From Rhodothermales bacterium (GTDB lineage: Bacteria; Bacteroidota; Rhodothermia; Rhodothermales; JAHQVL01): a DNA stretch of 64,000 nucleotides. The notes below the pieces were generated by a model. That model worked only from the letters and a program-made list of their open reading frames with translations, was not told the origin of the DNA and did no database searches. Positions 29,094-38,549 of this stretch are shown one piece after another. Made by a program: the position numbers and the translations under genes. Location: NCBI GenBank assembly GCA_041391505.1, contig JAWKNW010000008.1, positions 1-64,000 of the forward strand. The letters are read 5' to 3'. The stretch's first letter is position 1. Each line of letters opens with the position of its first letter.

Positions 29094-29663
29094 ATGGCGG
29101 ATACGAGTGACTTTCGGAATGGGTTGACCCTGATCTGGAACAACGATCTATGGACGATCATCGAGTTCCAGCACGTAAAACCGGGCAAAGGCGGCGCTTT
29201 CGTACGGTCGAAGCTCAAGAATGTGAAGTCCGGCAAAGTCGTGGACAACACCTTCCGCGCCGGCGAGCGCGTCGAAACGGCCCGCATCGAGCGCCGGCCC
29301 CATCAGCTGCTCTACCAGGATGACCTGGGCGTCCACTTCATGGATCAGGAATCGTACGAGCAGATCACGTTGCCGGCGGACATGGTGTACCGCCGCGAGT
29401 TTATCAAGGATGGCGGGACGGTAGACATCCTCTTCCATGCCGAAACGGAAAAGGCGTTGACGGTGGAAATCGCCACCAACGTCGAACTCGCCGTCACGAC
29501 GACAGAGCCCGGCATCAAGGGCGACACGGCCACCGGCGCCACCAAGCCGGCGACCATGGAGAGCGGAGCCGTCATCCAGGTCCCCCTCTTTATCAACGAG
29601 GGCGACATCCTGCGTGTCAATACCGATACGAGGTCGTACGTCACCCGCGTAGCGGCCGCCTGA
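29094..29663 (+). CDS. efp: Elongation factor P
   Basis: EF-P binds between the ribosomal P and E sites and relieves stalling at polyproline. The 189-residue protein has the KOW-like N-terminal domain with the loop VKPGKGGAF (Lys32 at the tip, the usual modification site or its equivalent). The OB domains follow, including VPLFINEGDILRVNTDTRSYVTR at the C-terminus. efp-accB-accC adjacency is common in Bacteria and supports orthology. The next gene's Pro-Pro-rich linker is itself a likely EF-P-dependent sequence. No epmA or epmB is in view. Confidence 0.96.
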   Translation: MADTSDFRNGLTLIWNNDLWTIIEFQHVKPGKGGAFVRSKLKNVKSGKVVDNTFRAGERVETARIERRPHQLLYQDDLGVHFMDQESYEQITLPADMVYRREFIKDGGTVDILFHAETEKALTVEIATNVELAVTTTEPGIKGDTATGATKPATMESGAVIQVPLFINEGDILRVNTDTRSYVTRVAAA

Positions 29664-29702
29664 CCCACGGGCGCAGCCAAAGCCATCTGCAGACGCATCG
29701 TT

Positions 29703-30242
29703 ATGGATCTTACCCAGATTAGAGAACTCCTCAAGGTCGTTGCCGACAGCGGCGTGGCTGAAGTGGAAATCGAAGAAGAAGGCTTCCGGATGGTCGTCCG
29801 CCTGACGGCGCCCACGGTCACCCTGCAGCCCCAGCAGGCGGCCTACCCCATGCCGCCGATGTATCCGTACGCGCCGCCGCCCGCCTATCCGCCGGCGTAC
29901 GCGCCCCAGGCCGCCCCGCCCCCTCCGCCGCCGCCGGCTCCGGCCGCGCCAGCGGCCCCGCCGGCTCCCGCCCCCCCCGCCGAAGCCGTGGTCAACGCCA
30001 ACGATTTTGTCGTGAAGGCGCCGATCGTGGGCACCTTCTACCGGGCGCCCGGCCCCGACGCCGGGCCGTTCGTCAACGTGGGCGACCGGGTGAACCCCGG
30101 CGACGTGCTGTGCATCATCGAAGCGATGAAGCTCATGAACGAGATCGAATGCGACGTGGCCGGCACCATCAAGGAAATCCTGGTGCAGAACGCCGAACCG
30201 GTCGATTTCGAGAAGCCGCTGTTTCTCATCGCGAAGGATTGA
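29703..30242 (+). CDS. accB: Biotin carboxyl carrier protein of acetyl-CoA carboxylase
   Basis: BCCP carries carboxybiotin between the biotin carboxylase and carboxyltransferase subunits in fatty-acid synthesis. It has 179 residues. The N-terminal helical part (MDLTQIRELLKVVADSGVAE) is followed by a long flexible Pro/Ala/Tyr linker (about 42-97, with runs of six and five prolines). The biotinyl domain ends the protein, with EAMKLMNE and biotin-accepting Lys143. It lies 39 bases after efp and 44 bases before accC, a probable operon. Confidence 0.96.
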   Translation: MDLTQIRELLKVVADSGVAEVEIEEEGFRMVVRLTAPTVTLQPQQAAYPMPPMYPYAPPPAYPPAYAPQAAPPPPPPPAPAAPAAPPAPAPPAEAVVNANDFVVKAPIVGTFYRAPGPDAGPFVNVGDRVNPGDVLCIIEAMKLMNEIECDVAGTIKEILVQNAEPVDFEKPLFLIAKD

Positions 30243-30286
30243 GCGCTCCGGCGCCTCCCACCCACCCACGCTAACGCCACACCGTC

Positions 30287-31630
30287 GTGAAGAAGGTTTT
30301 GATCGCCAATCGGGGCGAGATCGCGCTGCGTATCATCCGGACGTGCCACGAAATGGGGTTGCAGACCGTCGCCGTCTTTTCGACCGCCGATCGGGACTCG
30401 CTGCATGTCCGATTTGCCGGCGAAGCGGTGTGCATCGGTCCGCCACCCTCGCGTGACAGTTATCTGCGCATGTCCCAGATCATCGCCGCCGCCGAAGTCA
30501 CCGGCGCGGACGCGATCCATCCGGGTTATGGCTTTCTGGCCGAAAACGCCGAATTCAGCGCCATCTGCAAGGATCACGGGATCAAGTTCATCGGCCCCTC
30601 CGCCGAAGTGATCACGCTGATGGGCGACAAGAGCCTGGCGAAGACGACGATGCGGGCGGCCGACGTGCCGTGCGTGCCGGGGTCCGAAGGCGTCGTGCGC
30701 GACGTCCGCGAGGCCATCTCCATCGCCGGCGACATCGGCTATCCGGTGCTCGTGAAGGCCAGCGCCGGCGGCGGCGGACGCGGGATGCGCGTCGTGCAGA
30801 CCGAAAAGGACCTGCCCAACCTCTTCAACGCGGCGCGGAGCGAGGCCGAAGCGTCCTTCGGGAATGCGGACGTCTATATCGAGAAGTTCGTGCGCCAGCC
30901 GCGCCACGTCGAAATCCAGCTCCTGGGCGACGGACAGGGCACCGTGATCCACTTCGGGGAGCGCGAGTGCTCGATCCAGCGCCGGCACCAGAAGCTGCTC
31001 GAGGAATCCCCCTCGCCGATCATCGACGAAAAGCTGCGCGCCCGCATGGGCGAGGCGGCGGTGCGCGGCGCCGAGTCGGTGAATTACGAAGGCGCCGGCA
31101 CGGTCGAGTTCCTCGTCGACGCCGATCGCAACTTCTACTTCATCGAGATGAACACGCGCATCCAGGTGGAGCACCCCGTCACGGAGGAGGTGACGGACAG
31201 CGACCTGATCGAGTACCAGATCCGCGTCGCGATGGGCGAGCGGATCCGGAAGCGCGAGGTGCCGATGCAGGGACACAGCATCGAGTGCCGCATCAACGCC
31301 GAAAATCCCTACAAGAACTTCAGCCCGTCGCCGGGAACGATCAAGACGTTCCATCCCCCCGGAGGCCACGGCGTCCGGATGGACACCCACGTTTATACCG
31401 GCTACGTCATCCCGCCGTATTACGATTCCATGATCGGCAAGCTGATCGTCCGCGCCCGCACGCGCGACCTCGCGATCAAGAAGATGCGCCGCGCGCTGGA
31501 TGAATTCGTGATCGAGGGCGTGCAGACGACGATTCCGTTCCATCGCCAGCTGATGGACGATCCGAAGTTCCAGGCCGGCACGTTCGACACGCATTTCCTC
31601 GAAACATTCAAGCTTAACGAAGCGGAATAA
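30287..31630 (+). CDS. accC: Biotin carboxylase of acetyl-CoA carboxylase
   Basis: AccC carboxylates biotin on AccB using ATP and bicarbonate. The 447-residue protein matches the usual length. It has the N-terminal KKVLIANRGEIALRIIR, the ATP-grasp loop KASAGGGGRGMR, HVEIQLLGDGQG, ERECSIQRRHQKLLEE and the active site EMNTRIQVEHPVTE. The start is a GTG at 30287. Distance from accB is 44 bases. The carboxyltransferase genes accA and accD are not in the window. Confidence 0.97.
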   Translation: MKKVLIANRGEIALRIIRTCHEMGLQTVAVFSTADRDSLHVRFAGEAVCIGPPPSRDSYLRMSQIIAAAEVTGADAIHPGYGFLAENAEFSAICKDHGIKFIGPSAEVITLMGDKSLAKTTMRAADVPCVPGSEGVVRDVREAISIAGDIGYPVLVKASAGGGGRGMRVVQTEKDLPNLFNAARSEAEASFGNADVYIEKFVRQPRHVEIQLLGDGQGTVIHFGERECSIQRRHQKLLEESPSPIIDEKLRARMGEAAVRGAESVNYEGAGTVEFLVDADRNFYFIEMNTRIQVEHPVTEEVTDSDLIEYQIRVAMGERIRKREVPMQGHSIECRINAENPYKNFSPSPGTIKTFHPPGGHGVRMDTHVYTGYVIPPYYDSMIGKLIVRARTRDLAIKKMRRALDEFVIEGVQTTIPFHRQLMDDPKFQAGTFDTHFLETFKLNEAE

Positions 31631-31767
31631 GCCGGCCGAAAGCGTATTCTTGCCTATTCGCGTATCGCCGCATCCAACCCGCGCAGGTTGGTCCGCTCGA
31701 GCTGTCGACCATGCTCCGGAGGCGACGACGCGGCCCGGATCATCGACCCAGCTAGCCAACGCCTATC

Positions 31768-32151
31768 ATGGATTTTCCGAAGGATTTACGCTACACGAAG
31801 GAGCATGAATGGGTTCGGATGGAGGAGGGCGGCCAGACGGCCGTCATCGGCATCACGAACTTCGCCCAGAGCGAACTCGGCGACATCGTCTATGTCGAAC
31901 TCGAAGCCGAAGGCTCCTACATCGAAAAAGACGCGGTATTCGGCACCGTCGAGGCCGTCAAGACCGTCTCCGAGCTGTACATGCCGCTGTCCGGACGGAT
32001 CGTGGCGATCAACGAAGAACTCGATCAAAACCCCGAACTGGTCAACGCAAGCCCCTACGACAAAGGCTGGATGATCCGGATCGAGGTGCAGGACAAGGCC
32101 TCGTTCGAGGCGTTGCTGACCGCCGGCGACTACGCCGCTCTGATTGGTTGA
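31768..32151 (+). CDS. gcvH: Glycine cleavage system H protein
   Basis: GcvH shuttles the methylamine intermediate on a lipoyl arm between GcvP, GcvT and the lipoamide dehydrogenase. It has 127 residues. Signatures are YTKEHEWVR, GITNFAQSELGDIVYVELE, the lipoylation site VEAVKTVSEL (Lys65) and YDKGWMIRIE. gcvT and gcvP are absent nearby, so this is an isolated H gene, as is frequent in Bacteroidota. A role in lipoate relay is also possible. Confidence 0.96.
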   Translation: MDFPKDLRYTKEHEWVRMEEGGQTAVIGITNFAQSELGDIVYVELEAEGSYIEKDAVFGTVEAVKTVSELYMPLSGRIVAINEELDQNPELVNASPYDKGWMIRIEVQDKASFEALLTAGDYAALIG

Positions 32152-32262
32152 CCGTTTGCCGGCGCGGCCGGCGTTTCGCTCTCGCTCGCCTCATGCGGCG
32201 CTCCATCCAGCGCCCAGTCCGCATTCCTTTCCCCCGGCGGACCGGTTCTTTCAACAGCAGTA

Positions 32263-33834
32263 GTGTCCATGCACCAGCGCATCATCATTCTGGATTTCGG
32301 CTCCCAGTTCACCCAGTTGATCGCACGGCGCGTCCGGGAGGCCGGTGTCTATTCGGAGATCTATCCGTGCACCATCCCTGCGGCCGACGTCATCGCGATG
32401 AAGCCGCACGGCCTCATCCTGTCCGGCAGCCACTGGTCGGTCTACGACGACGGCGCGCCTTCCCTGTCGCCGCAGTTGCTGGACCTCAAGCGGGATGACG
32501 GGACGCCGGTGCCCGTGCTCGGGATCTGCTACGGGCTGCAAACCATGGCCTACGTCTCGGGGGGCGCCGTCGAACAGGCCGAGCGGCGCGAGTTCGGCCG
32601 CGCGGCCATCGACGTGCTGGACGACCAGGATCTGCTGTTCGGGGTACCGAGCGGGTCCACCGTGTGGATGAGCCACGGCGACCACCTGACGCGCCTGCCC
32701 GACGGCTACGAGCTGATCGCCAAAACGAGCAACTCGATCGCGGCGGTACGCGCCGCCGGCGAAGCGAAGTACGGGGTGCAGTTTCATCCCGAGGTCGCGC
32801 ATACGGAATACGGCCGGCAGGTGCTCCACAATTTCGTCCACGGGATCTGCGGCTGCACCGGAGACTGGTCCACGCGCTCCTTCATCGACGAGAAGACGGA
32901 GGAGATCCGCAAGCAGGTCGGCGACGACCACGTCATCCTCGGGCTATCGGGCGGGGTCGACTCGTCCGTCGCCGCCGCGCTGTTGCATCATGCGCTCGGC
33001 GACCAGCTCACCTGCATCTTCGTGAACAACGGCCTGCTGCGGAAGGGCGAATGGGAGCAGGTGCAGCATACGTTTCGCGACCACTTCCACGTCCGACTCG
33101 AAGCCGTCGACGCGACCGACCTCTTTCTGGATCGTCTGGCCGGTGTCGCGGACCCCGAAAAGAAGCGGCGGATCATCGGCAATACGTTTATCGAAGTTTT
33201 TGAAGAGGCGACCGACCGCATCACGCAAAGCCTTGGCCGCCGGCCGGCTTTCCTGGCGCAGGGGACGCTCTACCCGGATGTCATCGAGAGCGTCTCGTTC
33301 AAGGGCCCGTCGGCGACGATCAAGACGCACCACAACGTGGGCGGTCTGCCCGAAAAACTCAACTTCAAGATCCTGGAGCCCTTCCGCGAGTTATTCAAGG
33401 ACGAGGTACGGGAGATCGGGCGTCTGCTCCATCTGCCGGAAGACATGATCCGCCGGCACCCCTTCCCCGGGCCGGGCCTGGCCGTGCGGACCCTGGGGCC
33501 GGTCACCGCCTCCGACCTCGCCGTGCTCCGCGAGGCCGACGCTATTTTTATCGAGGAGTTGCACCGGCACAACCTGTACGATAGCGTCTGGCAGGCGTTT
33601 GCAGTACTTTTACCGGTCCAGTCCGTGGGCGTGATGGGCGACGGGCGAACCTATGAAAACGTATGCGCCCTGCGCGCCGTGACCAGCGTCGACGGCATGA
33701 CCGCCGACTGGGCCCAGCTGCCCTACGCGTTCCTCGCCCACGTATCGAACCGGATCGTGAACGAGATCCGGGGCATCAACCGTACCGTATACGACATCAG
33801 CTCCAAACCCCCCGCCACCATCGAGTGGGAATGA
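32263..33834 (+). CDS. guaA: GMP synthase (glutamine-hydrolysing)
   Basis: GuaA converts XMP to GMP with ATP and glutamine. It has 523 residues. The N-terminal class I amidotransferase has LGICYGLQ (nucleophile Cys89) and a His-Glu pair in FHPEVAHTEYG. The ATP pyrophosphatase P-loop is GLSGGVDSSVAAALLHHA, and the C-terminal dimerisation domain has RHPFPGPGLAVR and ends NRTVYDISSKPPATIEWE. The start is GTG 32263 or ATG 32269; both are compatible. The stop overlaps the next ATG by four bases, indicating coupling. Confidence 0.97.
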   Translation: MSMHQRIIILDFGSQFTQLIARRVREAGVYSEIYPCTIPAADVIAMKPHGLILSGSHWSVYDDGAPSLSPQLLDLKRDDGTPVPVLGICYGLQTMAYVSGGAVEQAERREFGRAAIDVLDDQDLLFGVPSGSTVWMSHGDHLTRLPDGYELIAKTSNSIAAVRAAGEAKYGVQFHPEVAHTEYGRQVLHNFVHGICGCTGDWSTRSFIDEKTEEIRKQVGDDHVILGLSGGVDSSVAAALLHHALGDQLTCIFVNNGLLRKGEWEQVQHTFRDHFHVRLEAVDATDLFLDRLAGVADPEKKRRIIGNTFIEVFEEATDRITQSLGRRPAFLAQGTLYPDVIESVSFKGPSATIKTHHNVGGLPEKLNFKILEPFRELFKDEVREIGRLLHLPEDMIRRHPFPGPGLAVRTLGPVTASDLAVLREADAIFIEELHRHNLYDSVWQAFAVLLPVQSVGVMGDGRTYENVCALRAVTSVDGMTADWAQLPYAFLAHVSNRIVNEIRGINRTVYDISSKPPATIEWE

Positions 33835-35291
33835 ACTCTAACGGCATGCGGAAATTCCTCCTCATCGGACTGCTGCTCGCGCTGGGCGCTGCGCCGGCGC
33901 GCGCGCAGGCCCCGACCAACCCGATACCGATCGAAGAATCGGCCGAATCCGTCTTCCAGACCGCCCTGCAGGCCTACCAGGACCGGGAGTACGATGTCGC
34001 CGCGCGCCTGTTCGGGGTGGTCGCCAACACCTACGGCTTTCATCGCAAGACGACTGCGGCGCTGGTCATGCGCGCCAAGGCCCTGTATCACCGGGGCGAC
34101 TACGAGCTGGCGGTCGGGGAGTTGAACAGTTTCCTGTCGCGTTACCCCCGCAGCCGGTATGTGATGGAAGCGCGCAACACCCTGTCGCTTTCCGAGCAGG
34201 GGCTCGATCAAACCGCGAACCGGGTCGAGATCGTCCGGCTCGGCATCGCCTTGCCGCTCAGCGAGGAGGCGGCGGCGCTGACGCAGGAGATGTTCAACGG
34301 CATCCGGATCGCCGTCGAGGAATACAACGCGGCCTCGGTGGTGCAGGCCGACGGGACGCGCCGGCCGCTGGTGCAGATGGTGTTCGCGGATACCGGCAAC
34401 GACGCGATCAAGGCGCGCAACGCGATCGAGCAGCTCGCCACCGTGGAACGCGTCGACGCCATCATCGGGCCGCTCTTCAGCGCGGAGGCGGAAGCCGCCG
34501 CCCGCGTGGCCGAGGACCGTCGCGTCGTCCTGCTCGCACCGCTCGCGACGTCGGAGACCGTTTCCCAGCAGCGCAGGTTCGTTTTTCAGGCCAACCCCAC
34601 GTTCTCGATGCGCGGCCGGCTCATGGGCCGTTTCGCCGTGCGCGGCCTGCAGCTCCGCCGGCTGGGCCTGATCACCGACGGCGAAAGCCCCGAGGATCGC
34701 CTTCAGGCGGCGAACTTCGCCAACGAAGTGCTCGACCTGGGCGCGGAGCTGGTCTACGAGACCTATCTGGACGACTCCCGCTCGTGGTTCCGGCTGTCCG
34801 AAACGATGAACCGCGACTCGATCCGGCAGGCCGAAGCCGTCTTCCTGCCAATCACCGGCAGCAACGCGCCCACCCTCATCGGCGGCGCCCTCAGCAGCCT
34901 CGACCGGATCGGCGCGATAACGCGGGTGCTGGGCACCGTGTCGTGGCACAACCTGCCCATGGGCTCGCAGGCCAGCCATTACAACGTGACGTACACCAAT
35001 GATTTCTACGTCGACGAGACGAGCCCGGCCAACCTGACCTTCGTCCAGCGCTTCGAGGATCTGGCGCGCCAGGCTCCATCGCGCATGGCGTATACGGGTT
35101 ACGACGTGAGCACCTTCATCCTCCAGCGGTTCGAGCAGCGTCGCTACGATGCGCGCCCGCTCGTGGATCTGATCCACTCGGCACCGCCCTTCGAGGGGGT
35201 CGGTATCCGGCTCGATTTCCAGGAGGGCAACGTAAATCAGGCCATGTTCTACCACCGGTACGTCGACGGGACACCCACCCTCATGCGGTGA
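33831..35291 (+). CDS. Periplasmic TPR plus type I periplasmic-binding-fold protein (LpoA-like layout)
   Basis: This 486-residue exported protein has a Sec signal peptide (about 1-28, cleavage near ARA-QA) and no lipobox. Residues about 35-125 form two or three TPR-like hairpins (FQTALQAYQDREYDVAARLF; YHRGDYELAVGELNSFLSRYP). From about 135 to the end the sequence matches the Leu/Ile/Val-binding type I periplasmic fold (VRLGIALPLSEEAA, DAIIGPLFSAEAEAAARVAED, LLAPLATSETVS). The TPR-PBP1 order recalls LpoA, the activator of PBP1A in gammaproteobacteria, but direct homology is not shown. No permease genes are nearby, so a transport role is unlikely. Start overlaps the guaA stop. Confidence 0.7.
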   Translation: MNSNGMRKFLLIGLLLALGAAPARAQAPTNPIPIEESAESVFQTALQAYQDREYDVAARLFGVVANTYGFHRKTTAALVMRAKALYHRGDYELAVGELNSFLSRYPRSRYVMEARNTLSLSEQGLDQTANRVEIVRLGIALPLSEEAAALTQEMFNGIRIAVEEYNAASVVQADGTRRPLVQMVFADTGNDAIKARNAIEQLATVERVDAIIGPLFSAEAEAAARVAEDRRVVLLAPLATSETVSQQRRFVFQANPTFSMRGRLMGRFAVRGLQLRRLGLITDGESPEDRLQAANFANEVLDLGAELVYETYLDDSRSWFRLSETMNRDSIRQAEAVFLPITGSNAPTLIGGALSSLDRIGAITRVLGTVSWHNLPMGSQASHYNVTYTNDFYVDETSPANLTFVQRFEDLARQAPSRMAYTGYDVSTFILQRFEQRRYDARPLVDLIHSAPPFEGVGIRLDFQEGNVNQAMFYHRYVDGTPTLMR

Positions 35292-35469
35292 CGCCGGCCG
35301 GCGGAACTGCCCGATACCCGTTACGTACCATCGAACGCTCGACACCCGGGGCCGGCGGCGTCCCCTGATGCACAATATCGCCGGCCTGCGCCTCGTTATG
35401 GCTGTGTCCGCCGAAGCGGGCCCGCCAGCGCCGGCCCACGAGCGCTCCCATACCGCTTTCCCTCTGTTT

Positions 35470-36306
35470 ATGCGTACGCTTCTTACCAGTGCCACCCTGT
35501 TCGCCGTCCTCCTGATCGCCGCATGCGGCAGCAGCGGACGCGTCAATTACACGACACCCCAGGAGGCATTCGGAAAAGGACGCGCCCTGTTCGAACAGCG
35601 GAAATACGAGGAGGCGGTGCCTTATTTCCAGGGGGTGTTCAGCTTCGGACGCACGCATCAGTGGGCGGCCGATGCCCAGTTGTACCTCGCGCGCACCTAC
35701 GCGGCGAACAAGGATTACCTCCTGGCCGCCAACGAATACGACCGGTTCACCCGGATTTACCGGGCCGATCCCCGCATCCCGCTGGCGCACTATGAATGGG
35801 CGCTGACGTATTACCAGCTGTCGCCCAATTCCGAACTCGACCAGACGAACACGCGGCGCGCCATCGAGGAATTCCAGCTCTTCATAGAGCGATATCCCGC
35901 CGATACCCTCGTGACGGACGCCCAGGAGCGGATCACCGAACTCCGGTCCAAGCTGGCCAAAAAGCAGTTCGAGACCGCCCGCCTCTACGAGCGCCGGGAT
36001 CTGTACGAAGCGGCCGCGATCTCGTACGAGACCGTGTTCGACAAATACCCGGATACCCAGTGGGCGCAGCAGGCGCTCGTCGGCGCCATCCGTACCTACA
36101 TCGCGTTTGCCGATCAGAGTGTCGTGAGCCGGCGCCCAGATCGACTCAACGAGGCGATCAAGAACTACGATCGATTGACCCAGATCTTTGGCGACAGTCC
36201 GTACCTGAAGGAAGCCGAAGGCCTGTACGAACAGGCGCAGTCCCGCCTCGACGCCATCGTCACCCCCGCCGCTTCCGACACGACCGCCATCTCCAGCGGC
36301 TCCTGA
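35470..36306 (+). CDS. bamD: BamD-like outer membrane lipoprotein
   Basis: BamD is an essential lipoprotein of the BAM complex that inserts beta-barrels into the outer membrane. From the ATG at 35470 the protein has 278 residues, with a lipoprotein signal ending LIAAC (acylated Cys at about 18). Five TPR units follow: AFGKGRALFEQRKYEEAVPYF, YLARTYAANKDYLLAANEYDRF, QLFIERYPADTLVTDAQERI, TARLYERRDLYEAAAISYETVF and a final pair. Length and TPR spacing match BamD/YfiO. The stop codon overlaps the nadD start, a conserved-looking pairing in this group. Confidence 0.87.
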   Translation: MRTLLTSATLFAVLLIAACGSSGRVNYTTPQEAFGKGRALFEQRKYEEAVPYFQGVFSFGRTHQWAADAQLYLARTYAANKDYLLAANEYDRFTRIYRADPRIPLAHYEWALTYYQLSPNSELDQTNTRRAIEEFQLFIERYPADTLVTDAQERITELRSKLAKKQFETARLYERRDLYEAAAISYETVFDKYPDTQWAQQALVGAIRTYIAFADQSVVSRRPDRLNEAIKNYDRLTQIFGDSPYLKEAEGLYEQAQSRLDAIVTPAASDTTAISSGS

Positions 36307-36881
36307 TGCGCGTCGGGATCTTCGGCGGGACGTTCAATCCGCCGCATTTCGCGCATCTGATCCTGGCGGAAATCATCCGCGAACAGGCCGAACTGGACCG
36401 GATTCGGTGGATCCCCACCCACACCCCGCCGCACAAGACGGCGGAGACGCCGGCCCGGCATCGATTGGCCATGACGCGCCTCGCGATCGCCGGCAACGAC
36501 GCGTTCGAGGTCTCGGAAATCGAACTCGAGCGCGGTGGCCCTTCCTACACCGTCGACACCCTCGAAGCCCTGCAGCGCGCCGAGCCGGACGTCGCGTTCT
36601 CCCTGCTCATCGGCGGCGACAGCCTGGCCGACTTCATGACGTGGCGCCGGCCGGACGAGATCGTGCGGCGCGCTCCCCTGATCGTCTACCGCCGGCCCGG
36701 CGTTACCGCATCCCCGGAAGCCGCCACGCGCTTCGCCGACCGGATCCGGTACGCGGACGCCCCGGCCATCGACCTGTCGAGCCAGACCATCCGGGAACGC
36801 GTGCAGAACGGACAATCGATCCGCTATCTGGTGCCCGATAGCGTCCGGGCGTACATTACGCGGCACGGGCTGTACCGCTGA
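36306..36881 (+). CDS. nadD: Nicotinate-nucleotide adenylyltransferase
   Basis: NadD adenylates nicotinate mononucleotide to deamido-NAD in NAD synthesis. It has 191 residues. The nucleotidyltransferase signature is GIFGGTFNPPHFAHLILAE (with the HxxH-like PPHFAH). Other motifs are PTHTPPHKT, YTVDTLEALQ, GGDSLADFMTWR and the C-terminal ISSQTIRE equivalent IDLSSQTIRERV. Translation probably couples to bamD through the four-base ATGA overlap. Confidence 0.95.
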   Translation: MRVGIFGGTFNPPHFAHLILAEIIREQAELDRIRWIPTHTPPHKTAETPARHRLAMTRLAIAGNDAFEVSEIELERGGPSYTVDTLEALQRAEPDVAFSLLIGGDSLADFMTWRRPDEIVRRAPLIVYRRPGVTASPEAATRFADRIRYADAPAIDLSSQTIRERVQNGQSIRYLVPDSVRAYITRHGLYR

Positions 36882-36922
36882 ACGGCCCCTCGGCCCTCAC
36901 ACCATAACCCTCTCGCCTCCGT

Positions 36923-38440
36923 ATGCGCCTCGACCGGAAAGCGGCCCGCATCATCTTCCCGCGCCTCGGATCGAACATGCCGCCGCCGATCCCCGTGGAA
37001 GCCGACTTCGACCGGTTTCGGCGCATGCAGGAAGCATACGGCTTCGGCGGGCTCGTGCTCTTCCATGGCGACCTGAGGACCACGCCGGCGCGGCTCGCCA
37101 CCCTACAGCAGGAGAGCGACCATCCCATCCTGGTGGCTTCGGACATCGAACGCGGGGCCGGGCAGCAGCTCGCCGGCGCCACCCTCTTCCCGCATGCCCG
37201 GGCCTTCGAGCGCCTCGGGGCGGACGCCGAAACGGCCGTGGAGACCTTTGGAGCGATCACGGCGAGCGAGGCGCGCGCCGCCGGCATCCACATCGTCTTC
37301 GGCCCCGTCGCCGATGTCAACCGCGACCCGCGCAACCCGATCATCGGCACGCGCGCCTTCGGGTCCGACACCGAGAAGGCGGCGTCGCTCGTGCGCGCCT
37401 ACATCCGGGGCTGCCGCCGCGGCGGCCTGCTGGCCACCGCCAAGCACTTCCCGGGCCACGGCAACACGCACGCCGATTCCCACGCCGAACTGCCGGTGGT
37501 CGTGGACGCCGAAGAGGTGCTCGTCGCCCATGACCTGGCGCCGTTCCGGGCCGCCATCGCGGAAGGCGTCGAATTGATCATGACGGCCCATGTGGCCTAC
37601 CCGGCGCTCGACGCCTCCGGGACGCCGGCCACCGTGTCTCGCCCGATCCTGCACGACCTGCTCCGGGGCCGGCTCGGCTTTCAGGGCGCCGTCGTCACGG
37701 ACAGCCTCATCATGGGCGCCGTCCGCGACCGGTACGCCACCGAAGCCGAGCGCGCGGCGGCGTTGCTGCAGGCCGGCGTCGACATCATCCTGGACCCCCT
37801 CGACCCGCCAGCCGCCGTACGCGGCGTGGTCGAAGCCGTCGAGCGAGGACTCGTGCCCGAAGAACGGCTCGACGACGCCATCCGCCGGGTCGAAGCGCTG
37901 TGGACTGCGCGGCCTGCCGCCGGGGCGCCATCCGACAGCGCCGACGCCCACCGCGCGTTTTCCGCCGAGGTCGCCCGTAGCGCCCTGCACAGCCGCCGGC
38001 TCACCGACGAGGCACTGCGCACCGGGCCGGATACGCTCTGGATCGTCCTGAACCCGTTTGCGCGAGGCACCGACAGACCGGCTCCGTATCTGGCGAGCCG
38101 GCTGGCTGAGGAGGCGGGATCCTCGTGGATGGAGATCGGTCGGGACGACGACGCGAGCGTCTACGAAACGGCCCTCCTCCGCGCGCGCGACGCCGGCGCC
38201 GTCGTCGTCGCGGCGATCGTGAAGCCGGCTGCGTGGCACGCCTTCGGGCTGCCCGAACCCATGCACGCGCTGGCGACCCGGATCTTCGCATCCCGCCCGG
38301 CGGTCCTGGCCGTGCTGGGGAGCCCGCAGGTGATGGATACGTTCCCGGATGCCGGCGTGCAGGTGTGTTCCTTCAGCGACGTGCCCGCATCCGTCGACGC
38401 CATCGCGGAGCACATCCTGCGCGTGTATCTTCCCCGCTAA
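36923..38440 (+). CDS. GH3 glycoside hydrolase, NagZ-like beta-N-acetylhexosaminidase
   Basis: This 505-residue protein belongs to glycoside hydrolase family 3. The TIM-barrel domain (about 1-320) has DIERGAGQQ, FGPVADVNRDPRNPIIGTRAFG, the general acid/base loop KHFPGHGNTHADSH and the nucleophile Asp in VVTDSLIMGA. These are NagZ-type features, so beta-N-acetylglucosaminidase activity in peptidoglycan recycling is likely. A second, alpha/beta C-terminal domain (about 340-505) is typical of two-domain NagZ or GH3. No signal peptide is visible. It lies 41 bases after nadD. Confidence 0.88.
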   Translation: MRLDRKAARIIFPRLGSNMPPPIPVEADFDRFRRMQEAYGFGGLVLFHGDLRTTPARLATLQQESDHPILVASDIERGAGQQLAGATLFPHARAFERLGADAETAVETFGAITASEARAAGIHIVFGPVADVNRDPRNPIIGTRAFGSDTEKAASLVRAYIRGCRRGGLLATAKHFPGHGNTHADSHAELPVVVDAEEVLVAHDLAPFRAAIAEGVELIMTAHVAYPALDASGTPATVSRPILHDLLRGRLGFQGAVVTDSLIMGAVRDRYATEAERAAALLQAGVDIILDPLDPPAAVRGVVEAVERGLVPEERLDDAIRRVEALWTARPAAGAPSDSADAHRAFSAEVARSALHSRRLTDEALRTGPDTLWIVLNPFARGTDRPAPYLASRLAEEAGSSWMEIGRDDDASVYETALLRARDAGAVVVAAIVKPAAWHAFGLPEPMHALATRIFASRPAVLAVLGSPQVMDTFPDAGVQVCSFSDVPASVDAIAEHILRVYLPR

Positions 38441-38549
38441 GCGGCGTCCGGTGAATCAATACCGGCCTTCCTTCGGTTAGAGAAAGGCCTTACCTGACGA
38501 CGGGACGAAGATCCCGAACACCCTTTCCCATGCCGGCTGATCCAGCACT

